A stretch of 64,000 nucleotides of DNA from the NCBI RefSeq assembly GCF_013372265.1, contig NZ_CP054051.1:908587-972586 (forward strand), given 5' to 3'. The notes under the pieces are model-generated. The model made no database searches. It was not told the origin of the DNA and saw nothing but the letters and a program-made list of their open reading frames with translations. Both the position numbers and the translations under genes were made by a program. The stretch comes from Aliarcobacter cibarius. GTDB lineage: Bacteria > Campylobacterota > Campylobacteria > Campylobacterales > Arcobacteraceae. Below, piece after piece: positions 38,683-47,910 of the stretch (position 1 is its first letter; each line of letters opens with the position of its first letter).

Positions 38683-39506
38683 ATGAAAAATTAAAACAAG
38701 GTGTTGTAAACACTTTAAGAGTAAATAGAGTTAGTGAACCAGGAATTTACTTAATAAGTGGTGATGAAACAGAAGTTTTATTGCCAAATATTTATGTTGA
38801 AAAATCTATGCAAATAGGAAGTTTAGTTGATGTGTTTATATATACAGATAGTGAAGATAGACTAGTTGCTACTACTTTGAAACCATATTTGTATTTAAAT
38901 GAGTTTGCTAATTTAAAAATAGTTGATAGTGCGAAATTTGGATATTTTGTAGATATTGGATTAGCGAAAGATTTGTTGGTTCCAAAAAATAGACAAAAAG
39001 GTACTTTTACTGTAGGTTCGTATAAAGTTTTACAAATGCAATTTGATGAAAGAACAAGTAGGTTAATTGCAAGTGAAAAATATATTTTACAAAGTGAACC
39101 AAAAAATTTAAAGCAAAATGATGAAGTAGAAATAATTTTATATTCAAAAACACCTTTAGGTTATAAGGTTATTGTAAACAATCTTTATGAAGGAATGATT
39201 TTTCATTCAGAAGTTTTCGAAAATTTAAGAATTGGTGATAAAAAAAGAGCTTATGTTAAAAAAGTTAGAGAAGATAACAAATTAGATATAAGTTTACAAA
39301 AAATTGGTCAAAAAATAGATGATAATAAAATTATTGAAGTTTTAAAAAACAATGGTGGAGAGATAAGTTTTACTTACAAAAGCGATGCTGAAGACATAAA
39401 AAAAGTTTTTGGAATGAGTAAAAAATCTTATAAAGCTACATTAACAAAACTAATAGAAGATAAAAAAATAGTTTTATTAAGTGATAAAATCAAACTTTTT
39501 AATTAA
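38679..39506 (+). CDS. CvfB-family S1 RNA-binding protein
   Basis: This 275-residue protein has several S1-like beta-barrel repeats and a C-terminal winged-helix region (about 215-275, KNNGGEISFTYKSDAEDIKK, FGMSKKSYKATLTKLIE). The layout and the GYFVDIGLAKDLLVPKNRQ segment (about 88-106) match CvfB/YitL proteins, which bind RNA; in Staphylococcus aureus CvfB affects virulence gene expression. It is the third gene of the znuC-znuB unit, translationally coupled through ATGA. Confidence 0.85.
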   Translation: MNEKLKQGVVNTLRVNRVSEPGIYLISGDETEVLLPNIYVEKSMQIGSLVDVFIYTDSEDRLVATTLKPYLYLNEFANLKIVDSAKFGYFVDIGLAKDLLVPKNRQKGTFTVGSYKVLQMQFDERTSRLIASEKYILQSEPKNLKQNDEVEIILYSKTPLGYKVIVNNLYEGMIFHSEVFENLRIGDKKRAYVKKVREDNKLDISLQKIGQKIDDNKIIEVLKNNGGEISFTYKSDAEDIKKVFGMSKKSYKATLTKLIEDKKIVLLSDKIKLFN

Positions 39507-39568
39507 GACAGATTTTATCCTAAATAACTATAATTACAGAATATTTAATCAAAAAAGGAGATACCTTT

Positions 39569-40108
39569 ATGGCAACAGTAAAATTCAAAGGTGAATTGGA
39601 AGTAAGTTTAAATGGTACAGAGTTAAACCTTGGAGATATTGCTCCAGTTGTTTCAGCAGTAGCAGCTGATTTAAGTGATATTCAAATTGGTGGTCAAAAA
39701 GGTAAAGCTCAAATTATTTTATCAGTTCCATCTTTAGATACAGGTGTTTGTGCTGCAGAAGCTAGAAAATTTAATGAAGCTGCATCGAAACTTGATAATG
39801 CTGAAGTTATTGTAGTTTCTATGGATTTACCTTTTGCTATGAAAAGATTTTGTACAACAGAAGGTATAGAAAATTTAAAAGTTGCTTCTGATTTTAGAGC
39901 AAAAGCATTTGCTAAATCTTATGGAGTTTTACAAGCAAATGGACCATTAGCAGGACTTACTGCAAGAGCAGTATTTATTGTAAATCCATCTGGAAAAATT
40001 ACATATAAAGAGATTGTTCCTGAAATTACAAATGAACCAAATTACGATGCAGTTTTAGCAGCAGCATCTGAAGCTACTTCAACTTCTTGTTGTGGAAGTT
40101 GTCACTAA
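39569..40108 (+). CDS. tpx: Thiol peroxidase Tpx with Cys-rich tail
   Basis: This 179-residue peroxiredoxin has the Tpx active site PSLDTGVCAAEARKFN with peroxidatic C61, and resolving C95 in MKRFCTTEG. It reduces hydrogen and alkyl peroxides using thioredoxin; some relatives are periplasmic but no signal peptide is seen here. Usual Tpx length is about 165-168. The extra C-terminus ends TSCCGSCH, three further cysteines and a histidine not part of the family mechanism. AAAGGAG lies upstream, and a palindromic terminator follows. Single-gene unit. Confidence 0.95.
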   Translation: MATVKFKGELEVSLNGTELNLGDIAPVVSAVAADLSDIQIGGQKGKAQIILSVPSLDTGVCAAEARKFNEAASKLDNAEVIVVSMDLPFAMKRFCTTEGIENLKVASDFRAKAFAKSYGVLQANGPLAGLTARAVFIVNPSGKITYKEIVPEITNEPNYDAVLAAASEATSTSCCGSCH

Positions 40109-40114
40109 AAAATG

Positions 40115-40138
40115 ATTAGGTAAGAATTCTTACCTAAT
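40115..40138 (+). terminator. Terminator of tpx
   Basis: A perfect 24-base palindrome (ATTAGGTAAGAA with its exact complement) is followed by TTCTTCTTTTC, six bases after the tpx stop. Confidence 0.8.
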
Positions 40139-40209
40139 TTCTTCTTTTCTTTACCTACTATTAATCTAAAAATTGTAATATTGTTTAAATTCCAAACAAA
40201 GGATCTTTT

Positions 40210-40920
40210 ATGCAAAAAATTATCAAAGCTATAATTGCTTTAGCCCTTGCTTTCTCTTTTTCGAATGCTTCTATGGTTGAAGATGGTTATGTAGAACTTG
40301 AAAAAGGAAATGTTTTAGAAGCTGCAAATATTTTTAATATTGCTTGTCAAAAAGGAGCATTTGCTGGTTGTTATAATTTAGGTTTGATGTATTTTCAAGG
40401 TGAACATATTGCTAAGAATTATTCTAAAGCTTATGAATTATTTAAAAAAGCTTGTGACGAAGGACATAATCAGGCTTGTTTTAATCTTGCGTATATGGAC
40501 GAGAGAGGGCTTGGAACTCAAAAAGATTTAAGTAAAGCTATTGATATTTATAGTAAAGCATGTGAGGATGGAAATTCTAGTGCTTGTTTTAATCTATCTT
40601 CAATTTATGAAAAAGAGCAAGACAATTTTAAAACGATAGAGTTTCTTACAAAATCTTGTAATCTTGACCATGCAAAAGCTTGTTACAATTTAGCATACAA
40701 ATATTATAATGAAGAAGGTGTAGAATTATCACCATTAAAAGCAGTAAATTTATATCAAAAATCTTGTGATTTAGGTTATTCAAATGCTTGTTTTAATTTA
40801 GGAGTTGCTTATTTAGATGGTAAATTTCTTGCAGTAAATAAAAGTCAAGCAAAAAATTATTTTAATAAGGCTTGTTTATTAAATAATGAAGAAGGATGTA
40901 AAGAATATAGTAAACTCTAA
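40210..40920 (+). CDS. Secreted Sel1-repeat, HcpA-like cysteine-rich protein
   Basis: This 236-residue protein has a signal peptide (about 1-20) and six 36-residue Sel1-like repeats. Repeats carry paired cysteines, as in A-C-x-x-G-x-x-x-x-C-Y/F-N-L (for example IACQKGAFAGCYNLG, KACDEGHNQACFNLA, KSCDLGYSNACFNLG). Cysteine pairs forming intra-repeat disulfides are the mark of the Helicobacter cysteine-rich proteins (Hcp), which are periplasmic or secreted. Some Hcp proteins bind penicillin weakly, but no enzymatic role can be read here. Single-gene unit bounded by palindromic terminators. Confidence 0.88.
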   Translation: MQKIIKAIIALALAFSFSNASMVEDGYVELEKGNVLEAANIFNIACQKGAFAGCYNLGLMYFQGEHIAKNYSKAYELFKKACDEGHNQACFNLAYMDERGLGTQKDLSKAIDIYSKACEDGNSSACFNLSSIYEKEQDNFKTIEFLTKSCNLDHAKACYNLAYKYYNEEGVELSPLKAVNLYQKSCDLGYSNACFNLGVAYLDGKFLAVNKSQAKNYFNKACLLNNEEGCKEYSKL

Positions 40921-40938
40921 AATTAATTTTAGAGTTTA
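40911..40938 (+). terminator. Terminator of the Sel1 gene
   Basis: TAAACTCTAAAATT is followed directly by its exact reverse complement (28-base perfect palindrome), overlapping the stop codon. Confidence 0.75.
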
Positions 40939-41016
40939 AAAATTATTTATAAAGTTTCATCTAAATTTTATTTGAGTACAATGCCAAATCTTAAAAATAC
41001 TTGAAGGAAAATTTAG

Positions 41017-42006
41017 ATGATGAATATCGCCTTGGTGGGCTTTGGTTATTGGGGACCGAATGTCGCTAGAAATATAAATGCAAATCCAAATCTAAAGCTA
41101 CACACAATTTGTGATATGATTGAAAGTAATATAGAAAAAGCAAAGTCTATTTATATAGAAACTGTAAATTATGATGCAAACTATGAAAATATTTTGAATA
41201 ATGTAAATATAAATGCTGTTGCTATTGCTACAAACACAGGTACTCACTACAAATTAATTAAAGCTGCTTTAGAAAACAATAAACATGTATATGTTGAAAA
41301 ACCTTTTACTTCTACAATTGAAGAGGCTCTAGAACTAGAGGCTTTAGCAAAAGAAAAAAATTTAATAATTCATATTGACCACATTATGATTTTTCATCCA
41401 GCAATTAAAAAAATAAAAGAGATAATTTCTAATGGCGAATTAGGAGATATCTTATACATTGATGCAACAAGAACAAGTCTTGGACAAATTAGAAAAGATG
41501 TTAGTTCAATGTGGGATTTAGCTGTACATGATTTATCTATAATTGATTACTTAATGGATGGAGTTTTTCCAAAGCAGATAAAATCTTTTGGAGAAAAAAT
41601 TTATAATCCAAAAGAGAGTATTACATTTTTAACTTTGAAATATGATAACTTTTTTGCTCAAATAGAATCAAATTGGATTTCACCAATAAAAGATAGAAAA
41701 TTAACTATTGTTGGTACAAAAAAGATGTTAGTTTATGATGATGTAAAATTATCTGAAAAATTAGTTGTATACAACAAAAATGTAGAGGTTTTAAAAGGAG
41801 ATGATATTTATAGTGATGATTATTGTGTAAAAACAAATGAATTAGATGCATATATCCCTAAAATTGAAGTAGAAGATGCTTTATTTAATAGTATTGAACA
41901 CTTTAGATTATCTGTTGTTAATAAAACAGAATCTTTCTCAAACCCTGTACAAGCTATTAGAATTCAAGAAATTCTAACAATGGCTGATAACAATATGAAC
42001 AAATAA
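41017..42006 (+). CDS. Gfo/Idh/MocA oxidoreductase, nucleotide-sugar type (WlbA/WbpB-like)
   Basis: This 329-residue protein has an N-terminal Rossmann fold with NIALVGFGYWGPNVARN (about 2-18), the EKP motif (VYVEKPFTS, about 91-99) and a C-terminal alpha/beta domain with WDLAVHDLSIIDYLM (about 164-178), whose histidine is the usual catalytic one. Together with the aminotransferase 11 bases downstream it resembles the WlbA/WlbE or WbpB/WbpE pair that oxidises and then aminates the 3-position of a UDP-HexNAc uronic acid. Partner acetyltransferase and glycosyltransferases are not adjacent. An ATG at 41020 is an equally possible start. Confidence 0.85.
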   Translation: MMNIALVGFGYWGPNVARNINANPNLKLHTICDMIESNIEKAKSIYIETVNYDANYENILNNVNINAVAIATNTGTHYKLIKAALENNKHVYVEKPFTSTIEEALELEALAKEKNLIIHIDHIMIFHPAIKKIKEIISNGELGDILYIDATRTSLGQIRKDVSSMWDLAVHDLSIIDYLMDGVFPKQIKSFGEKIYNPKESITFLTLKYDNFFAQIESNWISPIKDRKLTIVGTKKMLVYDDVKLSEKLVVYNKNVEVLKGDDIYSDDYCVKTNELDAYIPKIEVEDALFNSIEHFRLSVVNKTESFSNPVQAIRIQEILTMADNNMNK

Positions 42007-42017
42007 AAGGAAAAAAA

Positions 42018-43103
42018 TTGAAAATAGACTTTGCAAATTTAAAAATTCAACATAACTTATATAAAGATGAAATAGAAAATGCTATTTTAAAAGTAGCAAG
42101 AGATTGTAATTTTATTATGGGTGCTCAAATAGATGAGCTTGAAAGAGATTTAGAGAAATTTACAGCTGCTAAACATGCAATATCATGTTCAAGTGGAACA
42201 GATGCTCTTTTACTTGCTATGATGGCTATAGATATTCAACCTGGTGATGAAATTATTACAACTCCTTTTACTTTCTTCGCAACAGCAGAAACAATAGCTT
42301 TTCTAAAAGCAAAACCAGTATTTGTTGATATTGATGAAAAAATATATAATATTGATCCAAGTAAAATTGAAGAAAAAATCACTTCTAAAACTAAAGCTAT
42401 CATTCCAGTATCTCTATATGGGCAACCAGCTGATATAGATGAAATAAATCAAATAGCTAAAAAACATAACCTAAAAGTAATCGTTGATGGAGCTCAAAGC
42501 TTTGGAGCTACTTATAAAGGTATTAGTGATTCAGCTTTAGGTGATATCTCTTGTACTTCTTTCTTCCCTGCTAAACCGTTAGGTTGTTATGGTGATGGTG
42601 GAGCAGTGTTTACAAATGATGATAAACTTGCAGATAAAATAAAATCTCTTAGACTTCATGGTCAAAGTATAAGATATCATCATCAATATATTGGTATGGG
42701 TGGAAGATTAGATACTATTCAAGCAGCAGTTTTAAATGTAAAATTAAAATACTATGAAAAAGATTTAAAACTTAGACAAGATGTAGCTTCTAAATATACA
42801 CAAGCTTTAAATGCAAAAAATATAGAAACTCCATTCGTTAAAGATGATAGAACATCGGCTTGGGCACAATACTCAATTAGAGTACAAAACAGAGATGAAG
42901 TTCAAACAAAACTACAAAATCTAGGAATTCCAACGGCAGTACATTATCCAATGCCTCTACATGTACAAGAATGTTTTAAATATTTAAATTTAAAAGAGGG
43001 TGATTTCCCAATTTCGGAAAAAGTATCAAAAGAGATAATGAGCTTACCAATGAATCCATATGTTACTGATGAAGAGATTGAATATATTGTAGGAAATCTT
43101 TAA
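42018..43103 (+). CDS. DegT/DnrJ/EryC1/StrS sugar aminotransferase (WbpE-like)
   Basis: This 361-residue PLP enzyme starts at TTG after AAAAGGA. It shows FIMGAQIDELE, HAISCSSGTDALLLAM (about 54-69), PGDEIITTPFTFFATAE, VDGAQSFGATYKG (about 157-169) and SCTSFFPAKPLGCYGDGGA with the Schiff-base lysine (FFPAKPL, about residue 188). The family transfers an amino group to a keto-sugar nucleotide. With the oxidoreductase upstream it likely makes a 3-amino sugar for surface polysaccharide. Two-gene unit. Confidence 0.9.
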   Translation: MKIDFANLKIQHNLYKDEIENAILKVARDCNFIMGAQIDELERDLEKFTAAKHAISCSSGTDALLLAMMAIDIQPGDEIITTPFTFFATAETIAFLKAKPVFVDIDEKIYNIDPSKIEEKITSKTKAIIPVSLYGQPADIDEINQIAKKHNLKVIVDGAQSFGATYKGISDSALGDISCTSFFPAKPLGCYGDGGAVFTNDDKLADKIKSLRLHGQSIRYHHQYIGMGGRLDTIQAAVLNVKLKYYEKDLKLRQDVASKYTQALNAKNIETPFVKDDRTSAWAQYSIRVQNRDEVQTKLQNLGIPTAVHYPMPLHVQECFKYLNLKEGDFPISEKVSKEIMSLPMNPYVTDEEIEYIVGNL

Positions 43104-43181
43104 AATAGGCTTTCTTGTTTAAAGTCAATATCAATTTTTATTAAAGCAGATAGAATCTCTTAAAATTTTTAGGAGATTCTT

Positions 43182-44405
43182 ATGACTTCTTGGTATAAAA
43201 AATTCTCATCCCAACCACATCAACCGTTTTTTACAAATGGAGTAATTTTCTTTATTTTGTTTATGTTGCTTCTTTTTTTTAGTTATTCAAATATTTTGAT
43301 TTTAAATTCATCTCTTTTAACTTATCATGCATATAGTTTGATTTTTGTTGTTTTCATTCAATTTTTTCTTGGTTTTTTATTCGTTGTATTTCCTAAATTC
43401 TTGATGCAAAGTGAAATAGCTTCAAAAGATTATATGAATCAATTTCTTTTATATTTTATAGGAAGTATTGGAATTTTTCTTTCAATAATTTTTTTGCCAA
43501 AATTAGTTATATTTTTTCAAATTTTAATTCTTTTTGTACAAATCTTAAGTTTTAATCTTCTTTATTCAATTCATAAAAAAAGTATTTTAAAAGATAAAAA
43601 TGATACAAAGTGGGTTTTAATATCTTTTGCTTCAGGGCTGGTTGCTCACTTATTGTTTTTGATTTCACAATTTGATTTTTCTTTATCTACTTTATTCTCT
43701 AAAATTGCTATAAATAGTGGTTTTTATCTATTTTTATTTATGATTATTTTTACTATTTCTCAAAGAATGATTCCCTTTTTTACTAGAGTAATGGCTCCTG
43801 AATATAATATAAATAAAAGTTCAAGACTACTAGATATTTTGTTTTTATTACTAATTTTAAAAGTATGTGTATTAAGTTTTGAAAATCCAAAACTAAATTT
43901 AATTGTGGATATTCCACTATTTATATTTATATCAAAAGAGTTAATAAAATGGAAACTTCCTGTTAGTCAAATGCCACCAATTGTTTGGGTACTGCATATA
44001 GGATTATTTTGGATTCCTATTGCATTTTTAATATCTATTTTTGAAGGTGTTATGGTATTTGTAAATCCTGATTTTTTCTTTGAAAAAGCAGTGATTCATA
44101 CATTAGCTGTTGGCTATTTTGTTACAGTTTTAATTGGATTTGGTACTAGAGTTATTCTTGGTCACTCAGGAAGAAAGATAGAAACAAATAATTTTGTTGT
44201 AGCCACTTTTATAGCAATTCAAATATTGACTTTTTTGCGTATATTTACATCAATTAGCTCTAATTTTGATTTAAATTATTTATTGTTTATTGATGTTACC
44301 TCCCTTTTATTAGTAATATTTTTAATTATTTGGTCAAGTAAATATATAGTGATTTTAGTCGAAAATGAGAAAAAAGTAGAAAAAAGTTCGAAATGGAAAG
44401 CATGA
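43182..44405 (+). CDS. NnrS-family heme-copper membrane protein
   Basis: This 407-residue protein has about twelve membrane helices. The N-terminal HQPFFTNG (about 13-20), the FPKFLMQSE stretch after helix 2, TISQRMIPFFTRVM (about 188-201), HTLAVGYFVTVLIGFGTRVILGHSGR (about 306-331) are the conserved NnrS blocks with histidines that bind heme and copper. NnrS proteins protect against nitric oxide and are linked to denitrification or nitrosative stress. Single-gene unit with its own terminator. Confidence 0.9.
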   Translation: MTSWYKKFSSQPHQPFFTNGVIFFILFMLLLFFSYSNILILNSSLLTYHAYSLIFVVFIQFFLGFLFVVFPKFLMQSEIASKDYMNQFLLYFIGSIGIFLSIIFLPKLVIFFQILILFVQILSFNLLYSIHKKSILKDKNDTKWVLISFASGLVAHLLFLISQFDFSLSTLFSKIAINSGFYLFLFMIIFTISQRMIPFFTRVMAPEYNINKSSRLLDILFLLLILKVCVLSFENPKLNLIVDIPLFIFISKELIKWKLPVSQMPPIVWVLHIGLFWIPIAFLISIFEGVMVFVNPDFFFEKAVIHTLAVGYFVTVLIGFGTRVILGHSGRKIETNNFVVATFIAIQILTFLRIFTSISSNFDLNYLLFIDVTSLLLVIFLIIWSSKYIVILVENEKKVEKSSKWKA

Positions 44406-44428
44406 TTAATTTTTTATTAATCTTTTTT
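44404..44428 (+). terminator. Terminator of nnrS-like gene
   Basis: GATTAAT and ATTAATC pair around TTTTT and are followed by six T. The hairpin overlaps the stop codon. Confidence 0.7.
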
Positions 44429-44443
44429 ATATATAATTTCTTT

Positions 44444-44570
44444 ATAAGTAAGTTGATTTATTGACTTATTTATAAAAAATATTTTTTTAAGATAAGTTTC
44501 TTAAATAGATAATTTTTATGTTTCCTTGTGTATGAAGAGAGTCGCTTCCCCTAGGCGGCTCTCTTTTTTT
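44444..44570 (+). ncRNA. Candidate small RNA (about 50-127 nt)
   Basis: The only GC-rich hairpin in this gap, AAGAGAGTCGC with GCGGCTCTCTT (44535-44545 and 44555-44565, one G-U, 9-base loop), runs into T7. It is a textbook terminator for the plus strand only. The upstream gene already ends at 44404-44428, and a TATAAT box at 44432-44437 lies between, so this terminator needs its own transcript. The exact 5' end is a guess. Alternative: an attenuator in the leader of the helicase gene at 44647, where ATG TTT CCT TGT GTA TGA just before the hairpin could be a five-codon leader peptide. Confidence 0.5.
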
Positions 44571-44646
44571 ATCTACTTTTAACTACCCTTATACTACTAT
44601 TCCAAAATGATTTCACTTTTTAAACAAAAAATATAAGCCTTAATTT

Positions 44647-46692
44647 ATGCCATTATCAAATTTAAATCAAGAACAACTTAATGCAGCAACTTGTAAAAGT
44701 GGTTATAACCTAATAATTGCGAGTGCAGGTACTGGAAAAACATCAACTATTGTAGGACGAATAGCTCATCTAATAAATAGTGGAATAAAGCCAAAAGAGA
44801 TTTTACTTTTAACTTTTACTAATAAAGCAGCAGTTGAGATGATAAATAGGGTTTCAAAGATTTTTTCAAAAGATATAGCAAAAGAGATTATGGCTGGAAC
44901 TTTTCACTCTGTTTCTTTCAAACTTTTAAAAGAATTAGATGTTAACATAACACTTAAACAACCAAATGAACTTAAAACACTTTTTAAATCTATATATGAA
45001 AAAAGAGTGTTTATGGATAGAAACGAGGAGGCAAATCCTTATGATGGTGGTTACTTATATGATATTTATTCTTTATATTTAAACTCAAATAATAGCGAAG
45101 ATTTTACCTCTTGGATAAAAGAAAAAAGTCCTGCACATGAATCATATACATTAATTTATGAAGATGTTATTGATGAATTTAACTCTTTAAAAAAAGAGTA
45201 TGGATACGTGAATTTTGATGATTTATTAACTACGATGCTAGAAGTTTTAAAAGAAAAAGATTTTGCATTCCAAGAAATACTTGTAGATGAATATCAAGAT
45301 ACAAATCCTTTACAAGGAAGACTTTTAGATGCTTTTAGACCAAAATCTCTTTTTTGTGTAGGAGATTATGATCAAAGTATTTATGCTTTCAATGGTTCTG
45401 ATATTGGTATTATTTCTACTTTTGCAAAAAGATATAAAGACGCAAATGTATTTACCCTTAGAAAAAATTATCGTTCTACTAAACCTATTTTAGATTTAGC
45501 TACAAAAGTTATTGAGTTTAATGAAAGGGTTTATCCAAAAAAATTAGAAGTTGTAAGACTTGAAAATAATCATCAACCTAAACTTTTAGTATTTAATGAA
45601 CTTTTTTCCCAGTATGAATATATTTCACAACTTATTTCAAAATCATCAACTCCTCACAATGAAATTGCAATAATTTATAGAAATAATTCGAGTGCAGATG
45701 GTATAGAAGCTAATTTAAGAGAGTTTTCTATTCCTGCAAAAAGAAAAGGTGGAATGAGTTTTTTTGACTCAATTGAAGTTAAATTTCTTCTTGATATTTT
45801 AGTTTTACAAATTTCTACTAATGATATGATGGCATTTATTCATATTCTTGAGCATGGAAAAGGTATAGGAAAAGCAATAGCTAAAGATGTTTTTGATGCA
45901 CTAATAAAATTAGGAGATGGAAGTTTATTAAATGGATTTTTTCATCCAAATCAAAGTATAAACAACCCATATGAAAGTAGAGCAAAAAATCAACAACTTG
46001 GACTTTTTGATGATTTTTTAGAGCTTGGAAGTATCTCAAAATTTAAAGATTGTAATTTTGAAGAAGCCTTTTTAGCAAATCCTATTTTAAAACATCCAAA
46101 ATTGACTATAGATGGTGCAAAATATATTTATGATATTTATCTGCTTTTTAAACAGTTAAGAAGAACAAAAAATCCAGAAAATTTGCTTTCAATGATAAGC
46201 TCATCTATGGCTTATTCAAAAATAAAAGATATGCTATCTACAAAAAGGGCAACACAAAAAGATGGTGAAATAAATGCTATTCAAAAGACAAAATCCTTAG
46301 CTAAAATAAATAGAAAAGCTATATTGCTACGTAATTTAGCTAGAAATTTTTCTGATTTATCTAAGTTTATAAACTCAATGATTTTAGGTGGTAGTGAGCT
46401 TAGTGAAGGTGATGGTGTAAATCTTTTATCAATCCATGCTAGTAAAGGTTTAGAGTTTAAAGAAGTTTACGTAATTGATTTAATGGATGGAAGATTTCCA
46501 AATAGAAAGCTTATGAGTAAAGGTGGAAGTCTAGAAGAAGAGAGACGATTATTTTATGTTGCAGTTACAAGAGCAAAAGATATTTTATATCTATCTTATG
46601 CAAAATATGACAAAATAAAAAAATTAACTTTTGTGGCAAGCCCATTTCTAACAGAAGCTGGGATGAAAACAGATGATGAACCACAACAGTAA
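44647..46692 (+). CDS. UvrD/Rep-family ATP-dependent DNA helicase
   Basis: This 681-residue superfamily 1A helicase has Q motif NLNQEQLNAA (about 5-14), Walker A ASAGTGKTSTI (about 26-36), LTFTNKAAVEM (motif Ia), VDEYQDTNPLQ (motif II, about 217-227), GDYDQSIYAFNGS (motif III), LRKNYRST (motif IV), LLSIHASKGLEFKEVY (motif V) and EERRLFYVAVTRAK (motif VI). The length suits Rep/PcrA. It unwinds DNA in replication restart or repair. It precedes the antiporter gene by 12 bases. Confidence 0.93.
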   Translation: MPLSNLNQEQLNAATCKSGYNLIIASAGTGKTSTIVGRIAHLINSGIKPKEILLLTFTNKAAVEMINRVSKIFSKDIAKEIMAGTFHSVSFKLLKELDVNITLKQPNELKTLFKSIYEKRVFMDRNEEANPYDGGYLYDIYSLYLNSNNSEDFTSWIKEKSPAHESYTLIYEDVIDEFNSLKKEYGYVNFDDLLTTMLEVLKEKDFAFQEILVDEYQDTNPLQGRLLDAFRPKSLFCVGDYDQSIYAFNGSDIGIISTFAKRYKDANVFTLRKNYRSTKPILDLATKVIEFNERVYPKKLEVVRLENNHQPKLLVFNELFSQYEYISQLISKSSTPHNEIAIIYRNNSSADGIEANLREFSIPAKRKGGMSFFDSIEVKFLLDILVLQISTNDMMAFIHILEHGKGIGKAIAKDVFDALIKLGDGSLLNGFFHPNQSINNPYESRAKNQQLGLFDDFLELGSISKFKDCNFEEAFLANPILKHPKLTIDGAKYIYDIYLLFKQLRRTKNPENLLSMISSSMAYSKIKDMLSTKRATQKDGEINAIQKTKSLAKINRKAILLRNLARNFSDLSKFINSMILGGSELSEGDGVNLLSIHASKGLEFKEVYVIDLMDGRFPNRKLMSKGGSLEEERRLFYVAVTRAKDILYLSYAKYDKIKKLTFVASPFLTEAGMKTDDEPQQ

Positions 46693-46704
46693 GTATAGGA
46701 AAAT

Positions 46705-47889
46705 ATGGAAAAAATAGTTTTAATAATAACAATTTGTATGATAATTATGACTGCGCCAATTCTTGCTAAGATTTTAAAAATACCTGTAGTTGTTGTAGAA
46801 ATAATTTTAGGTTTAATTTGTGGTTATTTGGGGCTAATTTATGCTGATGAGACTTTAAAACTTGTAGCTAAATTTGGATTTATATATCTTATGTTCCTAG
46901 CAGGGTTGGAGATAAATTTCAAGCTAGTTAAAGTTATTAAAGCAACTCTTGCAGTGAATGTTATTTTGTATTTTGTTCTGTTGTATAGTATTGCTGGAGC
47001 TGTTTGTTGGTTTTTTGATTTAGGTTTAACTTATTTTGTTGCTCTTCCTATCTTCTCTTTAGGTATGCTGATGATGCTAATAAAAGAGTACGGAAAAGAT
47101 GAACCTTGGTTAAATTTAGCCTTATCTATTGGAGTTGTGGGTGAAGTTATTAGTATTTTGGCTTTAACTTTATTTGGGGGATGGACTGAATTTGGTTTAA
47201 GCAGTAAATTTTTCACATCAATATTAACAATTATTGCTGTTGTTATTGTTACTATTTTACTTCTTAGATTTTCATATATGATTTTTTGGTGGTTTCCAGA
47301 AGTTAAAAAATACCTTATACCAGATAATGAAGATGACAAGCATGATCAAGATATAAGATTTTCAATATCTTTACTTTTAATTTTAGTATCAATAATGCTT
47401 ATTTTAAAAATAGATGTGGTTTTAGGTGCATTTACAGCAGGGTTGTTTTTTAAAATGTTCTTTAATCAAAAACAAGAATTGTTACATAAAATAGAGTCTT
47501 TTGGTTTTGGTTTTTTTGCTCCAATTTTCTTTATTTATACAGGTTCAACAGTAAAGCTTGATATGATAACACTTGATATACTGCAACATGCATTTTTCAT
47601 TATGGCTGCAATTATTTCTATTAGATTGGTTAGTTCATATTTAGTATTTTTAAATTATCTAAAACCAAAACAAACTACACTTTTTGCTCTTAGTGATTCA
47701 ATGCCTCTGACATTTATGGTTGCAATTGCAATGCTTTCATACAATTATGGATTAATTTCTCAAAATGAATATTTTTCATTTATAATTGCTAGTATGCTAG
47801 ATGGATTATTATTGATGATACTAATTAGAAAATTATATAAAATTTTTAAACTAGATATAAAACCTGACTCAAAAATAATAAAAAGATAG
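46705..47889 (+). CDS. CPA2-family cation:proton antiporter (Kef/NapA type)
   Basis: This 394-residue protein has about twelve helices. It opens with APILAKILKIPVVVVEIILGLICGYLGL (split at about 18-45), the P..VVYELLLGI.LGP region of CPA2 antiporters, continues with FIYLMFLAGLEINF and has GAFTAGLFFKMFF in the second half. There is no C-terminal TrkA-N regulatory domain, so it is not a full Kef channel. It probably exchanges Na+ or K+ for H+ at the inner membrane. Second gene after the helicase. Confidence 0.87.
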   Translation: MEKIVLIITICMIIMTAPILAKILKIPVVVVEIILGLICGYLGLIYADETLKLVAKFGFIYLMFLAGLEINFKLVKVIKATLAVNVILYFVLLYSIAGAVCWFFDLGLTYFVALPIFSLGMLMMLIKEYGKDEPWLNLALSIGVVGEVISILALTLFGGWTEFGLSSKFFTSILTIIAVVIVTILLLRFSYMIFWWFPEVKKYLIPDNEDDKHDQDIRFSISLLLILVSIMLILKIDVVLGAFTAGLFFKMFFNQKQELLHKIESFGFGFFAPIFFIYTGSTVKLDMITLDILQHAFFIMAAIISIRLVSSYLVFLNYLKPKQTTLFALSDSMPLTFMVAIAMLSYNYGLISQNEYFSFIIASMLDGLLLMILIRKLYKIFKLDIKPDSKIIKR

Positions 47890-47910
47890 TTAGCTATAAG
47901 CTAGCCTTTT
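47889..47910 (+). terminator. Terminator of the antiporter gene
   Basis: GTTAGCT, loop ATA, AGCTAGC (7 bp with one G-U), followed by CTTTTTA. It overlaps the stop codon and separates this unit from the sox cluster. Confidence 0.7.

Noticed and set aside
40115..40938. Repeated perfect palindromes around tpx and the Sel1 gene as a possible CRISPR-like or repeat family
   Set aside because: Their sequences differ from one another and each sits at a stop codon; they are ordinary terminators.
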